The translations under genes were made by a program, and so were the position numbers. This document shows positions 1 to 8,371 of a DNA stretch of 55,154 nt, in pieces. The notes beneath the pieces are model-generated. The model ran no database searches and was not told where the DNA came from. It saw only the letters and a list, made by a program, of their open reading frames with translations. The first letter of the stretch is position 1. Each line of letters opens with the position of its first letter. The stretch is from a bacterium (GTDB lineage: Bacteria; Myxococcota_A; Bradymonadia; REDH01): positions 1 through 55,154 of the forward strand of contig JAUICO010000016.1 of the NCBI GenBank assembly GCA_030427825.1. Reading direction: 5' to 3'.

Positions 1-2
1 TC

Positions 3-467
3 GACGATGGTGTTGAGATCGGCTTCTGGGGCAGCGACCCCCTGGATCCGGACACGGATGGCGACGGCATCGAAGACGGTGATGAGGTCGAGCTGGGCAC
101 AAGCCCGGTCTCCACGGACAGCGACGGCGACAACGTCAGCGATGATGAAGAACTGCGCATCGGAACCAGTCCCACAAACAGCGACTCCGACGAAGACGGA
201 CTCGACGATGGCGACGAAATGATCCTGGGCACCGACCCCCTCGACGCCGACAGCGACGACGATGGCGTACTCGACGGAGCAGAGGTGGCCCGGGGCGGAA
301 ACCCCCTGGACCCCAACGATCAGGGCGATCCCGTCGTCGGGCCGGTTGATGATGACGAGGGCGCAGGCTCCGAGGACGGCTGCAATTGCACGACTACGCC
401 GACCGCAGCGACCTCCCTCGGCGCGCTCGCGATCTTCGGTTCGCTCGTCTTCCGACGTCGACGATGA
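3..467 (+). CDS. C-terminal part of a thrombospondin type 3-like repeat protein with MYXO-CTERM-like tail (5' truncated)
   Basis: The frame is open from the window edge, so this is the 3' end of a longer gene (154 residues visible). The visible part is a chain of acidic repeats of the form DxDxDG(I/L)xDGxE(V/L)xxGTxP, which is the thrombospondin type 3 / calcium-binding repeat pattern. A linker rich in Asp and Gly follows. The C terminus has CNC, a hydrophobic stretch and four arginines, the layout of MYXO-CTERM sorting signals that hold proteins at the envelope before processing. The protein is therefore probably exported and surface-associated, with Ca2+-stabilised repeats. Its N-terminal domain and function are not visible. 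Its stop overlaps the start of the next gene (ATGA). Confidence 0.85.
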   Translation, partial: DDGVEIGFWGSDPLDPDTDGDGIEDGDEVELGTSPVSTDSDGDNVSDDEELRIGTSPTNSDSDEDGLDDGDEMILGTDPLDADSDDDGVLDGAEVARGGNPLDPNDQGDPVVGPVDDDEGAGSEDGCNCTTTPTAATSLGALAIFGSLVFRRRR

Positions 468-826
468 TCTTCGCAGACGTTCAGACCAATATGCTTCGCC
501 GCGCCGGCGTAACCGAGGAGACCCCCTTCGGGCCGGATACCCTCGTCTACAAAGTCGGCGGCAAGATGTTCGCCACGCTCTCCGAAGGCGAGACCGGCCC
601 ACGGATGAACCTCAAATGTCCGCCCGAGCGCGCCATCGCTCTGCGTGAAGAGTATGAAGCCATTGTTCCCGGCTATCACATGAACAAGAAGCACTGGAAC
701 ACGCTGTCCCTGGACGGACGTATCCCCAAAGCGCTGGTCATGGAGCTGATCGAAGTCTCCTACTCACTGGTGCGCGCAGGACTGACGAAGAGCGCCCGTG
801 CAGCTCTGGACATAGAAGATCCCTGA
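464..826 (+). CDS. MmcQ/YjbR family protein
   Basis: This 120-residue protein matches the MmcQ/YjbR (CyaY-like fold) family. Seen directly: an N-terminal region ending TLVYKVGGKMFA, a central MNLKCPPERA segment, then PGYHMNKKHWNTLSLDG and a final helix; HMNKKHWNT is the family's most recognisable stretch. The family is about 110-120 residues, so this copy is full length. The ATG at 464 overlaps the TGA of the upstream gene, which favours translational coupling; an ATG at 491 would remove nine residues. Members are small cytoplasmic proteins with a DNA-binding-like fold and no well-defined biochemical role. Its coupling to a surface-protein gene may be incidental. Confidence 0.87.
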   Translation: MIFADVQTNMLRRAGVTEETPFGPDTLVYKVGGKMFATLSEGETGPRMNLKCPPERAIALREEYEAIVPGYHMNKKHWNTLSLDGRIPKALVMELIEVSYSLVRAGLTKSARAALDIEDP

Positions 827-893
827 CCGGCACGTTGACTCCGACGCGCTCCACGCTATGAAACCGTCTCACCCTGTCCGGGAGATCGGCGCA

Positions 894-2009
894 TTGAACC
901 AGCTTACACATAGAGCACACATCGCGATTCTACCGGCGATTCTGTGCGCGCTGATCGGATGCTCAGAATCCAGCCTGGCGCCGGATACAAGCTCTGTCTT
1001 CGACAGCGCCGTCGACGTAGGCGACGCGGAACGGGATGTTGCGGCGCCGGACACCGAAGACACATCGGACACAAGCGACGCGGACGACGCGGACGACGCC
1101 CGGGATACGCCCGATGTCATCGACACAACCGACAGCTCGGATACCGTCGACACGACCGACTCCACAGATGCGACCGACTCTACAGATGCGACCGACAGCT
1201 CGGATACCGCAGATACAGCGGATGTCGTCGACGCCACCGACACTGAAGACACCGTCGACACCGTCGACACGACCGACACTACAGACACGACCGACACCGC
1301 GGACGAACCCGACGCCGCGGACGAACCCGACACCGTCGTAAACGATACCTCGGATGCCGGCGGTCATCCGTGGACCGGGCTCACGAACGATGCGCTTCGC
1401 GACGCACTGTATGACGAGGTGAGCGGTCACACCTCCTATTCCTACAGCGGGGCGCGCGACCTCATGTACGGCATCAGCGGCAATATCGACGTCGTCAACG
1501 GAAAGCTGGAGTGCATCTACACCGGGCGCCTGGCGACGCCGGACGGAACCCGAACGCCGGACGGCTTCAACACGGAACACAGCTGGCCGCAGTCCGAGGG
1601 AGCGGGCTCGGAGCCCGCCCGCTCGGATATCCACCACATCTTCCCCAGCGACTCGACAGCAAACAGCCAGCGCGGCTCCATTCCTTTCGGCAATACCTCG
1701 TGCTCGGGGTCGAGCTGCAGCTGGGACGACGGCGGATCAGAGAAAGGAGAGTCCAGCGCCGGAGGCGGCACCGTCTTCGAAGTTCGCCCCGTTCGCCGCG
1801 GAGACATAGCTCGCGCCCACTTCTACTTCTCAATCCGCTACGAGCGCGGCATCGGACCGGATGAAGAGGCCGTCCTCCGCGCCTGGCACGCGAGCGATCC
1901 CCCAGATGAGCGCGAACGCAATCGAAACGACGCCATTGAGCAGGTGCAGCACAACCGCAATCCCTTCGTCGATTATCCCGACCTGGTGGACGATATCGCG
2001 GATTTCTGA
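894..2009 (+). CDS. Endonuclease I family nuclease, predicted lipoprotein with Asp/Thr repeat linker
   Basis: The C-terminal ~200 residues match endonuclease I (EndA/extracellular ribonuclease type): NTEHSWPQ, then ARSDIHHIFPSD and a PFG segment, with the His and Asn residues used for Mg2+-dependent cleavage. Family members are secreted or periplasmic non-specific nucleases. The N terminus is a lipoprotein signal (ALIGC lipobox), followed by about 110 residues of Asp/Thr/Ser repeats acting as a spacer. I chose TTG at 894: GGGAG lies at 880-884, nine bases upstream, and this start gives a short basic n-region with Cys23 as lipid site. An in-frame ATG at 858 has no evident ribosome-binding site. 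A tethered surface nuclease fits a scavenging or predatory lifestyle (inference). Confidence 0.85.
   Translation: MNQLTHRAHIAILPAILCALIGCSESSLAPDTSSVFDSAVDVGDAERDVAAPDTEDTSDTSDADDADDARDTPDVIDTTDSSDTVDTTDSTDATDSTDATDSSDTADTADVVDATDTEDTVDTVDTTDTTDTTDTADEPDAADEPDTVVNDTSDAGGHPWTGLTNDALRDALYDEVSGHTSYSYSGARDLMYGISGNIDVVNGKLECIYTGRLATPDGTRTPDGFNTEHSWPQSEGAGSEPARSDIHHIFPSDSTANSQRGSIPFGNTSCSGSSCSWDDGGSEKGESSAGGGTVFEVRPVRRGDIARAHFYFSIRYERGIGPDEEAVLRAWHASDPPDERERNRNDAIEQVQHNRNPFVDYPDLVDDIADF
1050..1350 (+). repeat. Asp/Thr/Ser-coding degenerate tandem repeat (linker of the nuclease)
   Basis: Short units built on gac-acN / gac-tcN codons repeat through this stretch and encode runs such as DTVDTTDSTDATDSTD. 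Units of 9-12 bases recur imperfectly. They form the low-complexity spacer between lipobox and nuclease domain. Confidence 0.8.
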
Positions 2010-2182
2010 GCCTCTCGTTCGCGCGGCACCCGTGACTCCACGCTTCCCGATGGAGGCCGCACGTCCTGCTCCGTATCGGCCGGAACGACGCCGGCAAACT
2101 GGCTGCCGAGAGCTCCGTCGGATGCTCTGCTCGTACGATTCATGAAGCGCTGTCTGCAAAAGCACGCTACACGCCCGCTCCC

Positions 2183-2683
2183 ATGAAACCCTCCTCCCCC
2201 GAGCACGACACCCTGCGCGTCGTCACCGCGGCCTATGGCGCATCCACCGGCCTCGTCGGCGCCTTCGCTTTCCTGATCGTGATGCTGCAGCGCAACTGGT
2301 ACCTGCGAGTGATCGCTGATGGTACGATGACCGGCCTGCCTGAGACGATGTATCACCTGCAGACCATCCTGCTCATCGTCGCAGCCACACTCGCCGCTGT
2401 CGGAGTCGCACACCTGCTCGCGGCACGAGCGATGCAGTTGGGCCGTCCCTCCGCGCTGTCAGTGATGCGTTTTGTGGCCTGCGGAACCCTCGCGTGGGCC
2501 ACCGCGTGGGCGACCACAATCACGCTCACCGTGCCCCACTTCTACGGCAAAGAGTTTCCCGTCCCGGACGCCATGCTCTACCTCTTCTGTGGCATCTTCT
2601 CGGCGGCGTTCTGCCTGCTGTTTGCGGCACCCGCGTTCTGGCAGCTCTTCGCAATCCGTCGACTCAGGGCACCCAGGCGTTGA
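2183..2683 (+). CDS. Small integral membrane protein, four predicted helices
   Basis: I do not recognise this 166-residue protein. Four hydrophobic segments are visible: about residues 15-37 (GLVGAFAFLIVMLQ), 58-82 (ILLIVAATLAAVGVAHLLA), 95-115 (ACGTLAWATAWATTITL) and 130-152 (YLFCGIFSAAFCLLFAAPAF). Short polar loops separate them and the end is basic (RRLRAPRR), suggesting an inner-membrane protein with a cytoplasmic C terminus. No enzymatic motif is seen. The gene converges with the Kelch gene and their coding ends overlap by about 20 bases. Confidence 0.7.
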   Translation: MKPSSPEHDTLRVVTAAYGASTGLVGAFAFLIVMLQRNWYLRVIADGTMTGLPETMYHLQTILLIVAATLAAVGVAHLLAARAMQLGRPSALSVMRFVACGTLAWATAWATTITLTVPHFYGKEFPVPDAMLYLFCGIFSAAFCLLFAAPAFWQLFAIRRLRAPRR

Positions 2684-3785
2684 CGCGGTTCAGGTCAGAC
2701 GCGTCGCCGCTGCGGATCGCTCCTCCGACGATGTAGAAGACCCCGTCTACCACCCCCGCGCTCGCTCCGTGCCTCGGGTTCGGCATGCCGCCAACGCTCC
2801 GCCAGGTGTTTGTCGCAGCGTTGTACGCTTCAAAGGTGTTAAAGACCTCCTCGTCGCTTTGCGGGTTCCCTTCTCCACCGGCGACGAAGACCTCGTCGCC
2901 GATCGCCGCCGCGGCGGCTCCTGCGCGGGGCGTGGGAATCGCGGCGCCAACGCTCCAGGACGCTGATTGCGGATTCCAGATCGCCGGCTCCGGTACCAGC
3001 CTCGTCAGCTCACCGCGCCGGCCGGCAGCTACGATCATGCGTCCGCCGACCACCGCCGCGACCGCGCGATCCTGCGCGTCCGGCATGTCTGCGATGCTGC
3101 GCCAGGAGTCCAGGCTCGGGCTGTACACATCCGCCTGCGCCACCGCGGCGCCATCGCGGAATCCGCCCGCAACGACGATCTCGCCATCAACGACAGCCAC
3201 CGCCGCAGCCCCTCGTTCACGGCCTTCCGGCATTCTCGCGAGCTCGTCCCACTCGAACTCGCCGCCCCTCAACACCCAGCTGCGTCCATCCGCCGCGTCA
3301 CGAGCGCCCAGGAACCCGAGCACGTAGAGATCTCCATTGATGGCCGCCACGTTCGGGCGATTCACTGCGACAGGAAGCGAGGGCTGGTTGCGCCAGACGC
3401 ACTCGTCCACATCGAGACTGATCGCCGTATTCAGCCGGTTCAGTTCGCGATCGATACCGCCGACAGCCCAGAGGGAGTTGCCGACGACTGCGCCACCATG
3501 GCCAAAGCGACCCCCCTGCGACATCGGCGTCAGCGCGACCCAGCCGCGCTGTCCCTCCGTGACCGGGCAGGTGCTCGCCGGCGCATCTACAACCTCTGCG
3601 CTGTCCGGCGTCTCGTTCCCGTCCGCTCCCACGTCGGCTCCGCCGATGTCATCGCCGGCAGACGCATCATCACCGGCCGCCGGAATCGTGAGGATCGGCT
3701 CCGAGATGCACGCCGACAACGCCATCGCCGCACACACGCCCATCAGGCCCTGTACCATGTCTCGCCGAGGCACCATGCCGGGCAT
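2664..3785 (-). CDS. Kelch-repeat beta-propeller lipoprotein
   Basis: The 373-residue product has a signal peptide ending MALSAC, a lipobox, so it is a predicted lipoprotein. An acidic spacer follows, then six Kelch-type blades recognisable by the repeated R-x-G-A-x-A ... V-x-G-G pattern, for example near RFGHGGAVVGN, RGAAAVAVVDG, RAGAAAAAIGD and RHGASAGVVDG, with a conserved Trp between blades. Six blades close a complete propeller. Such proteins bind ligands or carbohydrates outside the cell; the partner here is unknown. The ATG at 3785 (another at 3776) gives a normal n-region; an upstream in-frame start at 3860 would overlap the divergent Hsp70-like gene and add an untypical leader. Confidence 0.82.
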   Translation of the reverse strand: MPGMVPRRDMVQGLMGVCAAMALSACISEPILTIPAAGDDASAGDDIGGADVGADGNETPDSAEVVDAPASTCPVTEGQRGWVALTPMSQGGRFGHGGAVVGNSLWAVGGIDRELNRLNTAISLDVDECVWRNQPSLPVAVNRPNVAAINGDLYVLGFLGARDAADGRSWVLRGGEFEWDELARMPEGRERGAAAVAVVDGEIVVAGGFRDGAAVAQADVYSPSLDSWRSIADMPDAQDRAVAAVVGGRMIVAAGRRGELTRLVPEPAIWNPQSASWSVGAAIPTPRAGAAAAAIGDEVFVAGGEGNPQSDEEVFNTFEAYNAATNTWRSVGGMPNPRHGASAGVVDGVFYIVGGAIRSGDASDLNRVNAWVP

Positions 3786-3851
3786 ATAGCGGAGTTCCTG
3801 ATCTCTTGCAGTCGCTTCGATTTTGCACACCCGTCGACTATCAGCGTGTCC

Positions 3852-5552
3852 ATGTCGCACTGGTCACTTGATCTCGGAACCACCAACACCGGCCTCGCTC
3901 GGTGGGACGCCGAGTCGCAGAAACCGGCCCTGGTAGACCTGCCGCAGATCAGCAGACGACCGGCTCCCGATGACCGGCTTGAAGCACCTCCCCTGGTCCC
4001 GACTGCCACGGAGATGGTCACCGATACCAGCTTCCGAGCGCGGCTCGGCCGCAGTCGCCTCTTCGCTCGCCGCACCTGCTGGGGCCGCCACGCGTGGATC
4101 GGAGAACAGGCCGTCGAACGCAATGACGGCGCCCCGAGACCCGCCTTTGCGAGTGGTTTCAAGACCGCGCTGGGACACATGCCCCTGCAGACCATCGCAC
4201 GCAACGCGACCCGTGCTTTTTCTGCGCGTGACGTCGCCCGCGCCTTCATCCGTGAACTCTTCGCCGAGGCGCGGAAGAGCACCGGCGATCGCGTTACGGA
4301 CCTGGTCATCACTACACCGGTAGATGCGTACGAGAGTTACCGCGCCGAGTTGATGGCGCTGGCGAAACGTGCCGGCGTCCGGCGCGTACGTTTCCTCGAC
4401 GAGCCGGTCGCTGCGGCCATCGGATATGGAATGGGACTCAGCTCCCGGCGGCGGGTGATCGTCGTCGACTTCGGCGGTGGAACCCTGGACCTGGCGTTGG
4501 TCGATCTGTCGGCGAGAGAGGTGGCGTCCGGCGCCTGTACGGTGCTGGCGAAAAGTGGCCGGCGCATTGGCGGAAACACGGTCGACGCCTGGCTCCTCGA
4601 CGCGTTCGCCCGGCGGGCCGGCTACGGATTCCTGCTGGCACCCGACGCGAAGCACGACAAGGTGTGGCGGCACCTCATGATGGCTGAGGCACGCCGTGTG
4701 AAAGAGGCCGTCTACTTCGAAGACAGCACAATGTTTACGATGGTGCCACCGGATGACATGCGCGATTTCGAGTCCCGCATCCGGGGCGCCGCCGCCCCCG
4801 TTGAGATTGCGCGCGATGACATCGTCGCCATTCTCACCGAGCGTGGAATGTACAACGAGATCGGCGATTGTTTGGATGACGTCCTCGAACAGGCGCGGGC
4901 ACAGGGGATCGAGGAAGACAACATCGATGACGTCCTGATGGTAGGCGGCTCGACCCTGCTGCCACAGGTATATGGGCTCTTTGAACAGCGCTTCGGACGC
5001 GGCCGCGTCCGCGCGTGGCAGCCCTTCGAGGCGGTCGCGTGGGGTGCCTGTGTGTTCGCCGCAGACGCGTTTTCGCAATCCGACTATATCGTCCACGACT
5101 ACGCGTTCGTGACGCATGATCCGGACACACATGACCGGGAGCATACGATCATCATCCCGCGAGGAACCCGCATCCCAACGCGACCCGACCTGTGGAAGCG
5201 TCAGCTCGTCCCAACCTGCTCCCTGGGACGTCCGGAGCACAGCTTCAAACTGGTGATCGCTGAAGTCGGTGAGGCGCACGCCGGGGAGCGTCGCTTCGCA
5301 TGGGACGCTGCCGGCAACCTGATCAAGCTTGGTGGTGACAGCGAGCTCTCCGGCGACGCGCTTGTGGTCCCGTTGAACGAGCGCAACCCGACAATGGGCA
5401 CGTTGAAGCCTCCCCACGAACCCGGCGACCGTAACCCACGGCTCGAAATCTCTTTTGGAGTGAACGCCGAACGGTGGCTTGTCGCAACCGTCCTCGATCT
5501 GCACACAGGAAAGACCCTGATGGACAGCGAAGCGGTGGTGCGTCTCCTGTAA
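3852..5552 (+). CDS. Hsp70/DnaK-family ATPase, divergent orphan
   Basis: The 566-residue protein carries the actin-Hsp70 ATPase signatures: phosphate-1 DLGTTNTG (residues ~7-14), phosphate-2 VIVVDFGGGTLDLAL (~200-215) and the adenosine motif VDDVLMVGGSTLLP near residue 360. The ATPase domain is complete. The C-terminal ~170 residues do not resemble the canonical DnaK substrate domain, and there is no long lid. No dnaJ or grpE neighbours it. It is probably a specialised Hsp70-like protein rather than the housekeeping chaperone. The start at 3852 places the first beta-strand (HWSLDLGTT) directly after the Met, as in relatives; the open frame extends upstream only because it is antisense to the Kelch gene. 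Confidence 0.85.
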   Translation: MSHWSLDLGTTNTGLARWDAESQKPALVDLPQISRRPAPDDRLEAPPLVPTATEMVTDTSFRARLGRSRLFARRTCWGRHAWIGEQAVERNDGAPRPAFASGFKTALGHMPLQTIARNATRAFSARDVARAFIRELFAEARKSTGDRVTDLVITTPVDAYESYRAELMALAKRAGVRRVRFLDEPVAAAIGYGMGLSSRRRVIVVDFGGGTLDLALVDLSAREVASGACTVLAKSGRRIGGNTVDAWLLDAFARRAGYGFLLAPDAKHDKVWRHLMMAEARRVKEAVYFEDSTMFTMVPPDDMRDFESRIRGAAAPVEIARDDIVAILTERGMYNEIGDCLDDVLEQARAQGIEEDNIDDVLMVGGSTLLPQVYGLFEQRFGRGRVRAWQPFEAVAWGACVFAADAFSQSDYIVHDYAFVTHDPDTHDREHTIIIPRGTRIPTRPDLWKRQLVPTCSLGRPEHSFKLVIAEVGEAHAGERRFAWDAAGNLIKLGGDSELSGDALVVPLNERNPTMGTLKPPHEPGDRNPRLEISFGVNAERWLVATVLDLHTGKTLMDSEAVVRLL

Positions 5553-5754
5553 CCCCACGACTCCGTCCGCCTCCCGGAAAGCTGCTGCTGGTCGCGGTCC
5601 CCGCTCCGATCCGCGACATGGCCGCGCGGGTACCATCAGCGGAGGAGAGTTTCGCGCACTCGATGTTGCCAAAAGTGCCCTTCGCGGGGCGATCGACGGT
5701 AGACATTCCGCGGCAATTCGCACAGACTTCGCCGCGCTCAAGACGGGAGCCGCC

Positions 5755-6933
5755 GTGAGTTCTGACAAGATCGACCAGACGGAATCTGTGCACGGCGGCG
5801 ACGTGAAGGCGTTGCCGATGCGATCGATCACCATGCCGGTCGCCATCGCGTCTACCTTTCGCTTCGATAGCACGGCAGCGTTGCAGGCGCATCTTCGGGG
5901 CGATGCGCCTCAGCCTGACTACGCTCGCTACAGCAACCCCACCGTACGGGAGGCGGAGCGTCGCCTCGCCAGACTCGCAGGCGCAGAAGACGCTGTGTTG
6001 ATGGCGAGCGGAATGGCGGCGGTAACAACCTCGCTGCTGACCTTCCTGAGTGCCGGCCAGCACATGATCTTCCTCAGCGATGTGTACCGTCCAAGCCGGG
6101 AGTTCATCGGAGCGACCCTGCGACGGTTCGGCATTCAGAGCAGCTGCGTATCGCCCGACGATGTCTCTGCGATCGAAGACGCAATGCAGGACAACACCCG
6201 CGTTATCTTCTGCGAGTTTCCGACGAACCCGCACCTGCGAGTGGCTGATTTGCGTGCCATCTCGGCCCTCAAGAAAAAGCGGCGCGGCGTGCAGCTGATT
6301 GTGGACGCCACTCTGGCGTCGCCATTGAACGCGAGAGTGCTGGCGCTCGGTGCTGACATTGTGATTGAGTCGGCGACGAAATTCCTCAGCGGCCACAACG
6401 ACCTTGTCGCCGGCGTGGTGTGTGGCAGGAGCGGACGCGTGGAAGCTGTCCGCGAGCTTCGTTCGTTGCTCGGACCCACGCTGGACGCGCAAACAGCGTA
6501 CCTCCTTCTTCGATCGCTGAAAACGTTCGCCCTGCGAATGAAAGCACACAACGAGCATGCTCTCGCCGTCGCCGAAGCACTCGAAGCACACCCGAACGTT
6601 GAGCGTGTGTTCTACCCCGGCCTCGCTTCACATCCGGATCACGCGGTCGCCTCAGACCTGATGAGTGGATTTGGCGGCGTGGTGAGTTTTCATGTGCGCG
6701 GAGATCTCGACGCTGCCTCGGCTGTCGTGGACCGCGTGCGTCTGATTCAGCATGGCGCATCCCTGGGCGGCGCCGAGAGTCTGATCCACCAGCCCGCCAT
6801 CTTCAGCTACTCAGACCTCACCAGTGAAGAGCGCGCTGCGCAGGGGATCGCGGACAATCTGATTCGCGTGTCGGTCGGACTTGAAGAAGCGACTGACATT
6901 GTCGCAGACCTCTACCAGGCGCTCGAAGGATAA
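5755..6933 (+). CDS. PLP-dependent Cys/Met metabolism enzyme (cystathionine gamma-synthase/lyase family)
   Basis: This 392-residue fold-type I PLP enzyme has the family landmarks in order: YARYSNPTVREAE (residues ~62-74), MASGMAAV in the cofactor region, EFPTNPHL, and SATKFLSGHND with the Schiff-base lysine at residue 209. Family members act in transsulfuration or methionine breakdown (cystathionine synthase or lyase, methionine gamma-lyase, O-acylhomoserine sulfhydrylase); sequence alone does not separate these. The start is GTG at 5755 with GGGAG upstream. It heads a tight run: apaH begins five bases after its stop and mog follows. Confidence 0.85.
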   Translation: MSSDKIDQTESVHGGDVKALPMRSITMPVAIASTFRFDSTAALQAHLRGDAPQPDYARYSNPTVREAERRLARLAGAEDAVLMASGMAAVTTSLLTFLSAGQHMIFLSDVYRPSREFIGATLRRFGIQSSCVSPDDVSAIEDAMQDNTRVIFCEFPTNPHLRVADLRAISALKKKRRGVQLIVDATLASPLNARVLALGADIVIESATKFLSGHNDLVAGVVCGRSGRVEAVRELRSLLGPTLDAQTAYLLLRSLKTFALRMKAHNEHALAVAEALEAHPNVERVFYPGLASHPDHAVASDLMSGFGGVVSFHVRGDLDAASAVVDRVRLIQHGASLGGAESLIHQPAIFSYSDLTSEERAAQGIADNLIRVSVGLEEATDIVADLYQALEG

Positions 6934-6938
6934 CATCC

Positions 6939-7745
6939 GTGGCACGTTGGGCGATCGGCGACATTCACGGCTGCTACGACACCCTGCGTGCTTTGATTGA
7001 GCGCGCGGGGATCGACCCGAAGCGCGACGAGATCTGGCTTGTTGGCGACATTATCAACCGCGGCCCGCGCTCCCTCGACGTGTTACGCTGGGCCATGTCG
7101 CTTCCGCATCTGCAGATGGTTCTGGGCAATCACGAGATCCACTTCCTTGCAGTCGCTGCGGGGGTGCGAAAGCAGAAGAATCTGGACAGCTTGAACGAGC
7201 TGCTGAACGCCGACGAGCTCGATGAGTTCGTCGACTGGATACGGACTCGCCCGCTGATGGTCTCCCGCCCCGGGTGGATCATGGTGCACGCGGCGCTGAT
7301 GGCGCGCTGGAAGCACCAGGGCGCCCTGCGTGAGTGCGAGCGTGCCGAGGCGCTTCTCTGCGGTCCGAACTGGCCGGCCTTCATCGCCGCGGCCCGCGAC
7401 GCGGTGGACCCGGTGTGGACCCCGGAGCTGCGTGGCACCGAGCGCAGTATTGCTACCCTCTCGATGGTGACACGGGGCCGCGCCTGTACCGCGGATGGCA
7501 GCCCGGATTACCGATATAAGATGGGTACACGGCGAATGCCGAAATGGCTTCTGCCGTGGTACGAGGTCGACGGCCTGCCCCTGAAGAAGTCCAGAATACT
7601 GTTCGGGCACTGGGCGGCGCATGGTGCGCGGCGGGTCGACGGCGCCGTCTGTTTGGATGGCGGGTGTGTCTGGGGCCGTGATCTCGTCGCCTACAACCTT
7701 GATTCAGATTCGTTCGTGCGTCAGCCGGCAGTCGAACGCTGGTGA
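6939..7745 (+). CDS. apaH: Symmetrical diadenosine tetraphosphatase ApaH
   Basis: ApaH hydrolyses Ap4A and related dinucleoside polyphosphates symmetrically to two ADP. The metallophosphatase motifs are all present: GDIHGCYDTL near residue 7, GDIINRGPRSLDVLR near 35, GNHE near 65, and late histidines including FGHWA and the GCVWG segment near the end. Length (268) matches the family. The start is GTG at 6939, five bases after the preceding stop, so the two genes are probably co-transcribed and coupled. ApaH links nucleotide alarmone turnover, and in some bacteria RNA 5'-cap removal, to stress. Its pairing with a sulfur amino acid enzyme and mog is probably operon convenience. Confidence 0.92.
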   Translation: MARWAIGDIHGCYDTLRALIERAGIDPKRDEIWLVGDIINRGPRSLDVLRWAMSLPHLQMVLGNHEIHFLAVAAGVRKQKNLDSLNELLNADELDEFVDWIRTRPLMVSRPGWIMVHAALMARWKHQGALRECERAEALLCGPNWPAFIAAARDAVDPVWTPELRGTERSIATLSMVTRGRACTADGSPDYRYKMGTRRMPKWLLPWYEVDGLPLKKSRILFGHWAAHGARRVDGAVCLDGGCVWGRDLVAYNLDSDSFVRQPAVERW

Positions 7746-7763
7746 GCCCTGGAGTGATACGCC

Positions 7764-8312
7764 GTGAGTCATGACGACAAACCCGCCGCAAGGATCGGCG
7801 TTCTGACCATCTCAGATCGCGCCAGCCGCGGTGAATACCCCGACCGTAGCGGACCGGCTATCAGCTACTATCTTGAAGACGTGGTAAAGACGCCCTTCGA
7901 GACGGATTATCGCGTAATCCCTGACGAACAGATCGGGATCGAAGAAGCCATGATCGACATGGCGGACAACAGCGCCTGCTCACTGGTGCTGTGTACGGGC
8001 GGGACGGGGCCGGCGCTACGGGATGTTACGCCGGAGGCCCTGGAGGCGGTCTGCGCCAAGATGATGCCCGGATTTGGAGAGTTGATGCGCACAGTGAGCC
8101 TGGACCAGGTTCCGACCGCGATTCTGTCGCGCCAGACCGCCGGGATTCGCGGCCACACGCTGTTCATTCTGCTGCCGGGCAAGCCCAGCGCGATACAGGT
8201 CTGCCTGGACGCTGTGTTCGCCGCAGTCCCATACTGCCTCGACCTGATCGGCGGCGCGTATCTCGAGACGTTCCCGAAGCGCCTTGAGGCGTTCCGGCCG
8301 AAGAAGAAATAG
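7764..8312 (+). CDS. mog: Molybdopterin adenylyltransferase MogA/Mog
   Basis: The 182-residue protein is a MoaB/Mog-fold protein: IGVLTISDRAS at the N terminus, SGPAISYYLED, and the signature CTGGTGPALRDVTPEAL, followed by LPGKPSA. Mog adenylylates molybdopterin before molybdate insertion. The extra ~20 C-terminal residues compared with MoaB, and the SxxR(A)S...D start, fit Mog better than MoaB. GTG start at 7764, 18 bases after apaH. No other molybdenum cofactor gene is in the window, so its user enzymes lie elsewhere. Confidence 0.88.
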   Translation: MSHDDKPAARIGVLTISDRASRGEYPDRSGPAISYYLEDVVKTPFETDYRVIPDEQIGIEEAMIDMADNSACSLVLCTGGTGPALRDVTPEALEAVCAKMMPGFGELMRTVSLDQVPTAILSRQTAGIRGHTLFILLPGKPSAIQVCLDAVFAAVPYCLDLIGGAYLETFPKRLEAFRPKKK

Positions 8313-8371
8313 ACCGCTCGAGCTCAGGAGGCCGGGATGGAGGCCGCCGCTGCCACGCCGGCCACGCGAAC

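Noticed and set aside
2967..3851. 295-codon upstream extension of the Hsp70-like frame
   Set aside because: It is antisense to the Kelch lipoprotein and would place the first ATPase strand far from the N terminus; the ATG at 3852 fits the family.
5553..5754. Possible small gene or hairpin copy between the Hsp70-like and PLP-enzyme genes
   Set aside because: GGAAAGC occurs at about 5577 but without its GCTTTCC partner, and the short frame here has no homology or ribosome-binding site.
3864..5873. Long open frame on the minus strand opposite the Hsp70-like gene
   Set aside because: It is exactly antisense to a gene with complete Hsp70 motifs; its product is a His/Arg-rich mixture without domains. 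High G+C keeps such antisense frames open.
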